From positions 248,001 to 312,000 of the forward strand of contig NZ_AP027079.1 in assembly GCF_030295385.1 (NCBI RefSeq): DNA of 64,000 bases, read 5' to 3'. Shown here in pieces: positions 17,254 through 26,629 of this stretch. The position numbers and the translations under genes are program-made. The stretch is from Geothrix oryzae (lineage in GTDB: Bacteria > Acidobacteriota > Holophagae > Holophagales > Holophagaceae). The notes beneath the pieces are model-generated. The model did no database searches. It was not told where the DNA came from and saw only the letters and a program-made list of their open reading frames with translations. Positions within the stretch are counted from its first letter, which is position 1; the number at the start of each line of letters is the position of its first letter.

Positions 17254-17817
17254 TCAGAACTCGGCATCGAGGGCCTCGCACCAGAAGTGGTAGATCATCT
17301 GGTGGACCTCCTGGATGCGCGCCGTCACCGGAGAGGGCACCACCAGGGCATCGTCCATCAGGCCGGCCAGCTTCCCGCCGTCCCGGCCCAGCAGGCCCAG
17401 GGTGCGGATGCCGAGTTCCTTGGCGGAGGCCACGGCGCGGATGACATTGGGGCTGTTGCCGCTGGTGCTGATGCCGATGAGCAGGTCGCCCGGCCGGCCC
17501 AGGGCCTCCACCTGGCGGGAGAAGATCTGGTCGAAGCCGTAGTCGTTGCCGATGGCGGTCAGGGCCGAGGTGTCCGTGGTGAGGGCGATGCCCGCGAGGG
17601 CCCGGCGCTCCTTGAGGTAGCGGCCGCTCAGCTCGGCGGCCAGGTGCTGGGCGTCGGCGGCGCTGCCGCCGTTGCCGCAGACGAGGATGCGCCCGCCCCG
17701 CCGGAGCCGTTCGGCCATGTCGTCGGCCTGGGTGAGGATGTGGTCCAGTTCCCGGGCGAAGAAGGCCTGCTTCAGCTGGACGGACTCCTGGACATGCTGG
17801 AGAAGGGTCTGCTTCAT
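17254..17817 (-). CDS. gmhA: Sedoheptulose-7-phosphate isomerase (phosphoheptose isomerase)
   Basis: Makes D-glycero-D-manno-heptose 7-phosphate, the first step of the LPS heptose pathway. The 187-residue SIS-domain protein has CGNGGSAADAQHLAAEL (about 47-63), the sugar-phosphate loop STSGNS (about 117-122) and the C-terminal EVHQMIYHFWCE motif typical of GmhA. Its presence, together with kdsA elsewhere in the window, supports a Gram-negative LPS-bearing envelope. It is first in an apparent gmhA-DUF4124-hemW operon. Confidence 0.95.
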   Translation of the reverse strand: MKQTLLQHVQESVQLKQAFFARELDHILTQADDMAERLRRGGRILVCGNGGSAADAQHLAAELSGRYLKERRALAGIALTTDTSALTAIGNDYGFDQIFSRQVEALGRPGDLLIGISTSGNSPNVIRAVASAKELGIRTLGLLGRDGGKLAGLMDDALVVPSPVTARIQEVHQMIYHFWCEALDAEF

Positions 17818-17906
17818 GGACGCGATTGTGACAGGAATTCCTCTCCCAGGATTTCCCCAGGGCTGGCAGACTGCGGGAAGCCTTGCATCCGCTCAGCGTG
17901 GGTCCC

Positions 17907-18884
17907 ATGGAATGGATTGCCCTCAAACACGCCCTGCTGGCCCACCTCCCGGTGGCGACCGGACTGCTGCTGCCCTGGGTGCTGCTCTCGGCCCAGCGCT
18001 CCGGACGGGGCATCCGCCCCTGGTGGACGGTGGCCCGGTACCTGGGCTGGGCCGGGGCGTTGGGCCTCCTGGCGGCCATGGTCAGCGGGCTGGCCGCCGG
18101 CAGGATGCACGGCCTGATCCCTGCCACGCGCTTCTTCCCCGTGCCGGCGGCGGGCATGGGGGCCGATGGCCTCCTCTTCCGGCACGCCGTGCTGGCGGCC
18201 GCGACGATCCCCCTGGCCGTGGCCGCCCTCTGGGCCATGAACCGGCCTCGGAAGGATCACCAGAGCCTCGGCTTCCTCGCCCTGCTGTTCGGCCTGGGCT
18301 GGTGCGCCCTGCTGCTGGCCACGGGGCAGAGCGGCTTCAGCCTCGCCCACCCCAAATACCAGGCCCCGGTGCCAGCGCCGCCAGCGCTCGTGGTTGCGCC
18401 CGCGCCGGTTCCAGCCGCTGCGCCGGCCCCGTCGGATCCCGAGGCCTCGGCCCCCCTCCGGGCGCTGGACTACGGCGCCCTGGAGCCCATCCACGCCGAG
18501 CCGGTGAAGTCCCCGGCCCATGGCGGGCGCTGGATCCGCGCCTGGGCCACCCCCGCGGCCGCCGCGGCCTACCGGGCGGGCCAGATCCTGCCCCCCGGGG
18601 CCCTGGTGGTGCTGAGCACCCTGGAAGACCGCTGGGGCCGGCCGGGCACCGAACCCGGGCCGCTGTACGCCCTGGAGATGAAGGACGGCGGCCCCTCGCT
18701 CACCTTCTACTGGGCCCGGGTCCCCCTGGAGCAGCGCCGCGAGGTGGGCGGCGAGGCCCGTGTCTATTGGCGGAGCCCGGACGCCCACCTGGAGGCCTGC
18801 CAGAGCTGCCACGCCGGCGGCATGGCCGAGTTCGCCAAGCGCAGCCGGTGGCGGGTGCCGAAGAAGGTGGTGGCGCCCGAATGA
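17907..18884 (+). CDS. Membrane protein with C-terminal cytochrome P460-like heme domain
   Basis: About 325 residues. Four membrane helices occupy the first 140 residues, followed by an Ala/Pro-rich linker (about 145-180) and a periplasmic C-terminal domain ending in CQSCH (about 306-310), a single covalent heme-c site. The arrangement of the domain (W-x-R-A-W-A, then P-G-A-L-V-V, then the terminal CxxCH) resembles cytochrome P460. The ATG at 17907 is chosen; GTG 17898 and TTG 17883 are in-frame alternatives and no start has a good Shine-Dalgarno. Electron-transfer or NO/hydroxylamine chemistry is only a family-based guess. Confidence 0.7.
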   Translation: MEWIALKHALLAHLPVATGLLLPWVLLSAQRSGRGIRPWWTVARYLGWAGALGLLAAMVSGLAAGRMHGLIPATRFFPVPAAGMGADGLLFRHAVLAAATIPLAVAALWAMNRPRKDHQSLGFLALLFGLGWCALLLATGQSGFSLAHPKYQAPVPAPPALVVAPAPVPAAAPAPSDPEASAPLRALDYGALEPIHAEPVKSPAHGGRWIRAWATPAAAAAYRAGQILPPGALVVLSTLEDRWGRPGTEPGPLYALEMKDGGPSLTFYWARVPLEQRREVGGEARVYWRSPDAHLEACQSCHAGGMAEFAKRSRWRVPKKVVAPE

Positions 18885-18893
18885 CGGGCGTCC

Positions 18894-20483
18894 TCAGACC
18901 TTGAAGCCGTCCACCACCTTCCGGAGCCCTTCGGCCACGCTGGCCAGGTCGTCGGAGGTCTTGGTGATCTCGTGGACGGTGGCGGAAAGCTCCTGGGTCG
19001 CCGAGGCGTTCTGGGCCAGCTGGTCCGTGGTCTGATTCATGCGCCGGGTGACCTCCTGGCTGGTGGTCGCCTGTTCCTGGCTGAGGGCGCCGATGTCCCG
19101 GATGCTGGTGGCGATGTGGCTGATCCGGTCCCGGATGGCCTGGAGGTTCTTCAGGCTGAGGCTGACCCCGTCCACGCCGCCCGCCACCGCTTCCTGGGCG
19201 CGCTGGTTGAGCTGCTCGATTTCCAGGGCGGCGCTGCGGGAGCGCTCGGCGAGCTTGCGGACCTCCTCGGCCACCACGGCGAAGCCCTTGCCCATGGAGC
19301 CCGCCTTGGCTGCCTCGATGGCCGCGTTCAGGGAGAGCAGGTTGGTCTGGCGGGCGATGTCCTGGATGACCTGGACGGCCTTCACGATCTGGGAGGTGGC
19401 GTCCTGGATCTGCTCCATCCCCTGGGCCGCGCTCTGGCCGGCCTCGGCGCCCCGGGCCGTGTCCTGGACGGCCGCTTCGCCCGCGGCGTCGGTCTGCTGG
19501 GTGCGTTCGCGCATGGTCCCGGCGTTGCCGCTCAGGCGCTCCATGGCGGTCGTGACCTGCTCACCGGATTTCTTCAGCTCCTCGCTCACCCTCGCGATGT
19601 CGTCGACCGCGCGGGCCATTTCCTGGGAAGTCGCCGCCAGTTCCGAGCTGCCGGAGGCCACCCGGTCGGCATAGGAACCGATGGTCTGGACCGTGCCCCG
19701 CATGCGCCCGTTGTAGGCGTTGAAGGCCTCGGCCGCTTCGCCGATCTCGTCCCGGGTCTCGACTTCGATCCGCTTGGAGAGGTCGCTTTCGCGAAGGCCC
19801 TGGACCAGCTGCTTCAGGGGTTTCACAGCCGACCGGGAGCGCTTCTGCGAAATGAAGGCCACCAGGATGGCCACGGCCAGGGTGGCGCCGAGGATGGCCC
19901 AGCTGATCCGGCGCATCTCCGCATCGACATCATCCAGGTAGACGCCCGCCCCCACGACCCAGTCCCAGGCTTCGATGCGCTTGGCATAGGCCGACTTGGG
20001 GAAGAGGCCCTCCTTGCCGGGCTTGGCGTAGGGGTAGTCGTAGAATCCTCCGGTCGCGGGCGTGGACACCTGCCGCATGGCCTTGACGATGGCCAGGGTG
20101 GCGGGGGGCAGCTCCTCGCCGGCCTTGCCTTCCAGCTGCCGGGCGACGGGCAGCAGGAGGATGCTGTGGTTGGGCCCGTGGATGTAGACATAGTTGCTGC
20201 CGTCGAAGCGCAGGGCGCCCACGAGGTCCTTGGCCCGGGCCTGCGCTTCTTCCTGGCTCAGACGACCGGCCTTGGCTTCCTCCACCAGGTGGCTGACCTG
20301 AGAGTGGGCGCTTTCGACCACATGCCTCAGGCCCTCCTTCTTGGCGTTCAGCAGGAGGCTGTGCACCGTCGGGAGCATGTAGCCGGCGATCAGCACGATG
20401 AAGAAGAGCACGGGGGTCATGGCCGTGGAAAAGACCTTGCCGCCCAGGGACTGGAGATAGGTGCGCAGTGCCTTCATCCACAT
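18894..20483 (-). CDS. Methyl-accepting chemotaxis protein with single-Cache sensor
   Basis: A 529-residue chemoreceptor. TM1 is at about 15-37. A periplasmic sCache_2-type domain follows, with [10 protein letters not shown] at about 97 and the FYDYPY...[15 protein letters not shown] ending at about 187. TM2 is at about 192-212, then a HAMP domain, then the methyl-accepting signalling domain whose hairpin tip reads [29 protein letters not shown]. sCache_2 domains commonly sense small organic acids; the ligand here is unknown. GGAGG lies 7 nt before ATG 20483. No che genes are adjacent. Confidence 0.95.
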   Translation of the reverse strand: MWMKALRTYLQSLGGKVFSTAMTPVLFFIVLIAGYMLPTVHSLLLNAKKEGLRHVVESAHSQVSHLVEEAKAGRLSQEEAQARAKDLVGALRFDGSNYVYIHGPNHSILLLPVARQLEGKAGEELPPATLAIVKAMRQVSTPATGGFYDYPYAKPGKEGLFPKSAYAKRIEAWDWVVGAGVYLDDVDAEMRRISWAILGATLAVAILVAFISQKRSRSAVKPLKQLVQGLRESDLSKRIEVETRDEIGEAAEAFNAYNGRMRGTVQTIGSYADRVASGSSELAATSQEMARAVDDIARVSEELKKSGEQVTTAMERLSGNAGTMRERTQQTDAAGEAAVQDTARGAEAGQSAAQGMEQIQDATSQIVKAVQVIQDIARQTNLLSLNAAIEAAKAGSMGKGFAVVAEEVRKLAERSRSAALEIEQLNQRAQEAVAGGVDGVSLSLKNLQAIRDRISHIATSIRDIGALSQEQATTSQEVTRRMNQTTDQLAQNASATQELSATVHEITKTSDDLASVAEGLRKVVDGFKV

Positions 20484-20598
20484 GGCGTCGCCTCCGCGGG
20501 CATGCAGGAGAACCCGTGTCTCGTCATCGGCCGCCGCCGGACGGGATTGAGTTCCGGGACCATGAACGGCCGGGAGGGGGCCAGACCCCCCGCCCCAG

Positions 20599-21987
20599 CT
20601 AGTCGATGGTGAAGTCGCCGGTGTCGATGATGGTGATCTCCGTGGGGAGGAACCGCACCTCGAAGCCCTTCTCCTTCAGCAGGTGGTAGGCCAGCTCGGC
20701 GCGGATGCCGGTGGAGCAGTGGCAGAGGATCTTCGCCCCCTTGGGGAGCTCGCCGAGGCGGGCCAGGAGCTGGGGTTCGGGGATCGTGAGGGCGCCCTTG
20801 ATGATGCCGTTCTTCGTCTCGTCGGGATTCCGCACATCGAGAATCACGGCGCCGCGCTCCGCCGGAGGCAGCTCGGCCACCTTGGCGAACTCGGCCGGGG
20901 AAATGGAGCCCGGGCGGGGCTTGGGCACGAAGCTGGCCTTGGCGGCCAGGGGGCCGGTTTCTGCGGGCAGGGCCGCGGCCTGCCAGGCCTTGAAGCCGCC
21001 GGAAAGGAGGTTCACGCCACTGTAGCCGGCCCTGATGAGCTCCGCGGCCAAGGCCTTGGCGGAAGCACCGCCGGTTTCATCCACCACCACGATGGGGGGC
21101 TTCAGCTTGGGAGCCGGGAAGGTCTTGAGCAGGTCGGCCAGCTTGGCGGGATCGGCGGCCACCGCCCCCTTGATAAAGCCCTTGGCCGCCTCGGCCGCAG
21201 GGCGGGCGTCCAGGATCACCAGTGGGGTACTGGTGTCGAAGAAGGCGGTCTTCAGCGCCGCGGGGCTCAGCACGCCGTAGTTCTTCTTGGCCCAGGCGGG
21301 CATGCCGTCGATGAACACCTTGGCGTTCGTGTAGCCCAGCTTTTTGGCCTTGGCCAGCGACCCGGGGCTCATGTTGCAGGTCTTCCCGCTGCAGTAGAAG
21401 ATCACCAGCGCCTGCTTGTCGGCGGGAAGCTTGTCCGCATTCTTGTCGAAGGCGGGGAAGGGCAGGTTCACAGCCGTGGGGATGGCGCCTTCCAGGAAGC
21501 GGGGCGCGGGACGGGAATCGAAGAGGAAGTATTTCCCCTTCTCCGGACCCATGGCCACCAGCTTCTGGATGTCGTCCAGGGTGACGGTCTCGTTCGCCGC
21601 CAGCTTCACCGGGGGCTTGGCGAACACGGCCACGGCGGTCTTCACGCCGTCCTTCTCCGTGAACTGCACGCGCACTTCGTGGCCCTTGGCGATGCTCTTG
21701 AGCGCCGTGTCCACATCGGCGGCAGGCTCGGGCGTCACGACCTTCACGCTGGCTTTGTCGAAGCGGAGCACCTCGGTGCGCTCGTCGATCTTCAGCTGGA
21801 AGGAGTTGTTCTTCAGGGCCAGGTTGTCGAAGTGCCCGCGGAGGTTGTCGGGGGCGGTGGTGTGGCAGGTGGTGCAGATCTTGGCGGAAGCCGGCTTGGC
21901 CGGGGCGTCCGCGGCGACCACTGCGGTGCAGGCGACGCCGGCAGCGACACAGGCGAGCAGGAGGGGGAATCGATTCGGATGGCTCAT
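20599..21987 (-). CDS. Periplasmic heme-c protein with three rhodanese domains
   Basis: A 462-residue protein with a signal peptide (cleavage near residue 26) and one CTTCH heme-c site (38-42). A linker domain and three rhodanese-like domains follow, at about 125-235, 236-350 and 360-462. The first keeps an active-site Cys (FYCSGKTC, about 198), as does the third ([11 protein letters not shown]). The second has an Asp at that place ([10 protein letters not shown]) and is probably inactive. A heme on a multi-rhodanese protein suggests periplasmic sulfur transfer tied to electron transfer, which is inference. GGAGC precedes the ATG. It stands alone. Confidence 0.85.
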   Translation of the reverse strand: MSHPNRFPLLLACVAAGVACTAVVAADAPAKPASAKICTTCHTTAPDNLRGHFDNLALKNNSFQLKIDERTEVLRFDKASVKVVTPEPAADVDTALKSIAKGHEVRVQFTEKDGVKTAVAVFAKPPVKLAANETVTLDDIQKLVAMGPEKGKYFLFDSRPAPRFLEGAIPTAVNLPFPAFDKNADKLPADKQALVIFYCSGKTCNMSPGSLAKAKKLGYTNAKVFIDGMPAWAKKNYGVLSPAALKTAFFDTSTPLVILDARPAAEAAKGFIKGAVAADPAKLADLLKTFPAPKLKPPIVVVDETGGASAKALAAELIRAGYSGVNLLSGGFKAWQAAALPAETGPLAAKASFVPKPRPGSISPAEFAKVAELPPAERGAVILDVRNPDETKNGIIKGALTIPEPQLLARLGELPKGAKILCHCSTGIRAELAYHLLKEKGFEVRFLPTEITIIDTGDFTID

Positions 21988-22075
21988 AGGTGCTCCATGG
22001 GTCGTGAACGATTGGAGTCTATGGTTGTTTGCCTATAAATCCAGGAAGATGTGACCCCGGTCTACGGCCACCCCA

Positions 22076-22125
22076 GTGGCGACATCACGCCACCCGAAGG
22101 GGGTCTATTTCGAGTGCCTCACTCG
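22076..22125 (-). terminator. Two small hairpins after ftsK
   Basis: CGAGTG/CACTCG (22111-22116 with 22120-22125) spans the ftsK stop, and GTGGCG/CGCCAC (22076-22081 with 22088-22093) lies just beyond it. Both have 6-bp perfect stems without a clear T-run. Confidence 0.3.
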
Positions 22126-24689
22126 GCGGGGGCGAAGACTTCGCGGGGCTTTCCCGCGCCGCGGTCCGGGCCGACGATGCCTTCCGACTCCATGCGGTCG
22201 ATGATCCGCGCGGCGCGGCCGTAGCCGAGGTTCAGCTTGCGCTGGAGCAGGCTGGTGCTGGCCTTGCGCTCGCGGGTCACGACGGCGATGGCGCGCTGGT
22301 AGATGTCGTCCCCGCCGACGGCGGCAGCGTCAGGATCTTCGAGGAGGGTCTCCTCCTCCGCCTCCATGGCGCTGATGAGGGCCTGGTTGTAGTCGGGGCG
22401 GCCCCGTTCCCGCAGCCAGGTCACCAGGCGCAGGGTCTCGTCCTCGCTGAGGAAGGGGGCATGGATGCGCTTCGGATGGCTGGCGCCGTTGGGCAGGAAG
22501 AGCGCGTCGCCCGCGCCCAGCAGCTGCTCGCCGCCGCCGGAATCCAGGATGGTGCGACTGTCGATCTTGGTGCGCACGCGGTAGCTGAGGCGGCTGGGCA
22601 GGTTGGCCTTGATGACGCCCGTGACCACATCCACGCTCGGCCGCTGGGTCGCGAGGATCAGGTGGATGCCCACGGCGCGGGCCTTCTGGGCGATGCGCGC
22701 GATGCTGTCCTCCACCTCGCTGCGGGCCACCATCATGAGATCCGCCAGCTCGTCGATGACCACCAGCACATAGGGCAGGGGCTCGAGCACCGAGGGGCGG
22801 TCGGGCCAGCGGGGATTCGGCGTCCGGTCCGTGAGATCCATGGAGCCGCCGGCATCCGCGATCTTGGCGTTGAAGCCCTTCAGGTCGCGCACGCTCAGCA
22901 GCGCCAGGCGGCGGTAGCGGTCCTCCATCTGGGCCACCACCCACTTGAGGACGCGGCCTGCCTCCTTCATGTCGGTGACCACCGGGGCCCACAGGTGGGG
23001 GATGTCCTCGTAGACGCCCAGCTCCACCATCTTGGGATCCACCAGGATGAGCTTCACCTCGTCGGGCATGGCGCGCACGAGGCACGAGCAGATCATGGCA
23101 TTCACGCCCACGCTCTTGCCGCTGCCGGTGCTGCCGCCGATGAGCAGGTGCGGCATCTTGTTGAGGTCGGCCACCACCGGGCGGCCGGCGATGTCCTTGC
23201 CGAGGGCCAGCTGCAGCAGGCCGCCGGCATCCCGGAAGGCGGGACTGTCGATCACTTCGCGGAAGGTGATGATCTCCCGCTTGGGATTCGGCACCTCGAT
23301 GCCCACCAGGTTCTTGCCGGGAATGCGGTCCATGCGCACGGCCTCGGCCTGGAGGGCCAGGGCGAGATCCTCCTCCATGCCGAGGATGCGCGACAGCGGG
23401 ATGCCGGCATCCGGCTGGAATTCGAAGACCGTGACCACGGGGCCGGGCTGCATGCCGGTGACCGCGCCCTTGATCTTGAATTCAGACAATTTCTGTCCAA
23501 TGCGCTCCTTGATGGATTCCAGCATGGCCAGGTCGGCCTTGGCGTGCTGGCCCGGCGGATCGAAGAGGCGCCGGGGCGGCAGGGTCTCGCGCTCGGCGAC
23601 GGAGGGTTTCGACCGCTCTACGGGAAACGGTGGGGGAATCGGGGGAGGAAGCGGGGGCAGGGGCTTGGCGGGGGTGGGTTCGGTGAGGGGGAGGGGCGGC
23701 TGCACGCTCTCGCGGCCGAAGCGGTCCTTCGCCACCTGGGCCTTGGCCACGGTGGGTTTCGGCGGCGGCTGAGTGGGGGCGTCCACCAGCAGCTTGGCGC
23801 GGAAGGGGGCGGTCGGATCGGCGGAAACGGGGCCCGCGGCCGGAAGGGGCTGCGCGTCGATGACAGCCTGCGCGGCATCCAGGTGCAGGGAGTGGATGGG
23901 CGGCAGCAGGTCCTCGGCGCGGATCTGGGGCTGCCTCTTCCGGGCTTCCGCGGTCTCCAGTTCGGCCTTGAGCAGCGATTCGCGCTGGGCCTCCAGCGCC
24001 TGTTGGCGCATGGCCAGGGCCTTGAGGGCGGCGCCGTCGGCGGCATCGAGCTCAGGCTGCTCCGGATTCCGCCCGCGAAGGAACGGGCGCTTGACCATGG
24101 TGAGGAATCCCTGGAAGCCCTTGGCGGGCATGGGCTTCATCCAGGGCCAAGCCTTCTCGCCGAGCCAGCGGTGGAGCAGGAGGCCCAGGGCGCGGGTGAG
24201 GGCGGGGGCCAGCACCAGGGCGCAGACGAGGCCCACCAGGACCAGGAGCAGGGGCAGGCCCACGGGGCCCAGCAGGCGGCGCTGGGCAGGCCAGAGGGCG
24301 CTGCCGAGCCAGCCGCCCCAGCGGAGCTGCACGGTGCCGCCGTCCGCCAGGCCCGTCCAGAGACGGGGGGCGAAGGCGCCGAGGGCGGTCCAGAAGGCGA
24401 GGGCCAGGCCCAGCCAGGCCAGGCGTCCGGGCCAGTGGCGGCCCTCCCGGGGCCACGCCTCCCAGAGGAGGTAGGGCGGCACGATCCAGGCGCCCACGCC
24501 CATCAGGGTCTGCAGCAGTCCGGCCAGGGTCGCGCCCACGATGCCGCAGAGGTTCTGCACGGCGGCCACGGCCGGGCCCTGGGTGAAGGGATGCGGATCC
24601 AGCGGATTGAAGCTCAGCAGAGAGAGCAGGAGTACCAGGGCCACGAAACCCAGCACCGCCCTCAGCATCCAACGGCCGATCCCCTGCAA
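22119..24689 (-). CDS. ftsK: DNA translocase FtsK/SpoIIIE
   Basis: Pumps chromosomal DNA through the septum during division. About 856 residues: four membrane helices in the first 190, a Pro/Ala-rich linker, then the motor with Walker A GGSTGSGKS (about 540), Walker B LILVDPKMVEL and VVIDELADLMM. A C-terminal gamma winged-helix domain (KASTSLLQRKLNLGYGRAARII) reads polar DNA sequences. TTG 24689 has GGAGG four bases upstream and is preferred. The longer ATG 24713 lies immediately after a TACACT -10-like box, so it would probably be outside the transcript. Confidence 0.94.
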   Translation of the reverse strand: MQGIGRWMLRAVLGFVALVLLLSLLSFNPLDPHPFTQGPAVAAVQNLCGIVGATLAGLLQTLMGVGAWIVPPYLLWEAWPREGRHWPGRLAWLGLALAFWTALGAFAPRLWTGLADGGTVQLRWGGWLGSALWPAQRRLLGPVGLPLLLVLVGLVCALVLAPALTRALGLLLHRWLGEKAWPWMKPMPAKGFQGFLTMVKRPFLRGRNPEQPELDAADGAALKALAMRQQALEAQRESLLKAELETAEARKRQPQIRAEDLLPPIHSLHLDAAQAVIDAQPLPAAGPVSADPTAPFRAKLLVDAPTQPPPKPTVAKAQVAKDRFGRESVQPPLPLTEPTPAKPLPPLPPPIPPPFPVERSKPSVAERETLPPRRLFDPPGQHAKADLAMLESIKERIGQKLSEFKIKGAVTGMQPGPVVTVFEFQPDAGIPLSRILGMEEDLALALQAEAVRMDRIPGKNLVGIEVPNPKREIITFREVIDSPAFRDAGGLLQLALGKDIAGRPVVADLNKMPHLLIGGSTGSGKSVGVNAMICSCLVRAMPDEVKLILVDPKMVELGVYEDIPHLWAPVVTDMKEAGRVLKWVVAQMEDRYRRLALLSVRDLKGFNAKIADAGGSMDLTDRTPNPRWPDRPSVLEPLPYVLVVIDELADLMMVARSEVEDSIARIAQKARAVGIHLILATQRPSVDVVTGVIKANLPSRLSYRVRTKIDSRTILDSGGGEQLLGAGDALFLPNGASHPKRIHAPFLSEDETLRLVTWLRERGRPDYNQALISAMEAEEETLLEDPDAAAVGGDDIYQRAIAVVTRERKASTSLLQRKLNLGYGRAARIIDRMESEGIVGPDRGAGKPREVFAPAE

Positions 24690-24737
24690 CGCGCCTCCAC
24701 GGTGTCCTGGCATCAGTGTAGCCCAGCGGCACGGGCG

Positions 24738-26270
24738 CTAGCGCGCGGGGACGGCGGCTCCCGGGGCCTGGAGCAGGGAGAGCCGCTGCTGCGGATTCCA
24801 GGTGGGCTTGCCCAGGTCCTGGAGGTAGGCGCTCACGGGGACGAAGGTCCAACCCTCGTTCCGGGCCCGGTCCATGAAGGCCCCGAGGCCCGCGGAGGGG
24901 CGATCCGCTTCGGCGCGCCCCGAGCCCAGGTGCATGAGCACGATGAGGCCGTCGCCATCCCGGTTGAGGCGCTGCTGGAGGCGCTGGAGGATGGCGTCGC
25001 CGCTGCGGTAGAGGCGGCGTTCCTTCGGCGTGGCCCAATCCAGGGTGTCGGCGCCCTCGCTCCAGCCCACATGGCGATAGCCGAGCTCCTCGGCCCAGCG
25101 GCGGATCTCCGCCGTGTGCTCGCCGTAGGGCGCGCGCCAGAAGGGATCCATGGGCCGGCCCAGGAGGCGCACCAGGGCTGCGTCGGCCTCCAGCAGCTCT
25201 TTCTGCACCCGCTCCCGGGTCCACTGGGGATCGCGCTTCATCCCCGGCGCGAAGTGGGGGTGGTGCATGGTGTGGTTGCCCAGCTCGTGGCCTTCCGCGG
25301 CCATGCGCTTCACCAGGGCCGGGTACCGCTGGATGAAGGCGCCGGTGAGGAAGACGGTGGTCCGCACGCCCCGGGCCTTCAGGGCATCCAGGATCTCGGC
25401 CGCGACTTCGGAGGAGGAGCCGCCGTCGAAGCTGAGGAGCAACCGCCGCTGTCCGCTGGGTCCGCGGGTGAGGTTGAGGGCCTCGCCCATGCCGGGCCAG
25501 GGCGTCAGGTTGGTCCCGGGCGCGACCAGGGGGGTCAGTCGGGGGGCCGCGCTGCGGGAGGCGGCCCTCGGGGCGGGCTCCAGGTCGGGCGAAAGGGGCA
25601 GCGTCACGGGCCTGCGCCCGGCCAGGGGCGGCGTGGGGGTGGTCCCGGGATGGGCCAGGGTCCAGGTGCGGGCGGACCCGGATGACGCGGCCTCCGGCGG
25701 GGGCAGGTCCGAGGGCTGGGCGTGGGGCAGCGCCCCGGTCTTCCGTCCGGTCAGTGGAGGCACCGGGGCGGGCTCCAGGCGGGCCACGCTCCGGGTGGAG
25801 GGCACCTCGCGGGCGGGGGCTGCGGGCGGCGTCTGTTTCGCCAGGCGCGTGGGCCGGGGTTGCGCCGGTCGCGCCCCCGGCGCCGGAGGCCGGGTGGGCG
25901 TCAGCGAGAACTCGAAGCGCGCCAGCTCCCGGCCCTCCGCGGTGCGCAGCACGGCCGTCTCGCCTGGGGGCGGGCGGAAGAACTCCCAGCGCACGGGTCC
26001 GATTTCGGCGTAGCGCGTTTCGCGAATCGAGCGGCCCTCCAGCACCAGCTGGGTGGGCTCGGCCACCTCGCCTTCCACCACGGCCAGGCCGCCCAGGGGA
26101 TACCAGGTCCAGGGGGCCGCCGGAGCGTCCGTCCCCACGCTGGAAGCCAGGGTCGGGGGCGCCTGGGTCGCCTGCCGTCCGCAGGAGACCAAGATCAGGG
26201 CCAGGGCCGGAACCAGGATCAGGCCCGGGACCGGGCCCGGGATCAGGGCGGCGGCGCGGAGGCGGCTCAT
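24738..26270 (-). CDS. Polysaccharide deacetylase (NodB fold), exported
   Basis: A 510-residue protein. The N-terminus contains a lipoprotein-like signal (LALILVSCG, Cys about 30), then a Pro/Arg-rich low-complexity region to about 260, and a C-terminal NodB domain. Deacetylase motifs: SFDGGSS replaces the usual TFDDGP, so one metal-ligand Asp is Gly; HTMHH supplies the two His ligands; RAPYGEH is the groove motif. It probably acts on peptidoglycan or a surface polysaccharide, if active. The signal region is built from repetitive GC-rich DNA. Its start overlaps the end of the QueD-like gene by 4 bp. Confidence 0.85.
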   Translation of the reverse strand: MSRLRAAALIPGPVPGLILVPALALILVSCGRQATQAPPTLASSVGTDAPAAPWTWYPLGGLAVVEGEVAEPTQLVLEGRSIRETRYAEIGPVRWEFFRPPPGETAVLRTAEGRELARFEFSLTPTRPPAPGARPAQPRPTRLAKQTPPAAPAREVPSTRSVARLEPAPVPPLTGRKTGALPHAQPSDLPPPEAASSGSARTWTLAHPGTTPTPPLAGRRPVTLPLSPDLEPAPRAASRSAAPRLTPLVAPGTNLTPWPGMGEALNLTRGPSGQRRLLLSFDGGSSSEVAAEILDALKARGVRTTVFLTGAFIQRYPALVKRMAAEGHELGNHTMHHPHFAPGMKRDPQWTRERVQKELLEADAALVRLLGRPMDPFWRAPYGEHTAEIRRWAEELGYRHVGWSEGADTLDWATPKERRLYRSGDAILQRLQQRLNRDGDGLIVLMHLGSGRAEADRPSAGLGAFMDRARNEGWTFVPVSAYLQDLGKPTWNPQQRLSLLQAPGAAVPAR

Positions 26271-26617
26271 GGGGCGTCGTCCCCCCGGCAGAGGGCCCAG
26301 TAGTTGGCCTTTTCGCGGATCCGCACCCAGCGGGGCCGCAGGGCGGCGCCCTGCAGGTGGCGGAAGGCCATCTCGGCGAGGGCCTCGGCCGTGGGGTTCC
26401 GCTTCGACAGGGCCTCCAGGTCGTTCAGCAGCCGGTAGTCCACGCCCTCGGTCCAGGCCTCCAGCGCCTTCGCGAACGCGGGCTCCTCCGCCTCCGAGGT
26501 CAGCTCCACGGCCGCCTCCACCTCCCAGTTGTGGCCGTGGCGATCCTCCTGGAAGCCGGGAAGATCGTGGAAGTGGTCGGCCACGAAGGGGCGCCGGAGG
26601 GAAAGGGTGAAGGCCAT
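26267..26617 (-). CDS. 6-pyruvoyl-tetrahydropterin synthase/QueD-family protein
   Basis: A 116-residue single-domain protein of the PTPS/QueD fold. The zinc site HFHDLPG...HGHNW is present (His15 and the HGH pair near 28-30), and LLND...NPTAEALAE matches the second conserved block. The catalytic Cys that usually precedes HGH by a few residues is absent; the segment reads FQEDRHGH. Function in queuosine or folate metabolism is therefore uncertain. It sits between an HD hydrolase and a polysaccharide deacetylase; no other que genes are near. Confidence 0.8.
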   Translation of the reverse strand: MAFTLSLRRPFVADHFHDLPGFQEDRHGHNWEVEAAVELTSEAEEPAFAKALEAWTEGVDYRLLNDLEALSKRNPTAEALAEMAFRHLQGAALRPRWVRIREKANYWALCRGDDAP

Positions 26618-26629
26618 GGGGAAGTATAG

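Noticed and set aside
22029-25685. 1218-codon frame opposite ftsK and the deacetylase gene
   Set aside because: It spans two clear genes on the other strand, and its product is low-complexity without domains.
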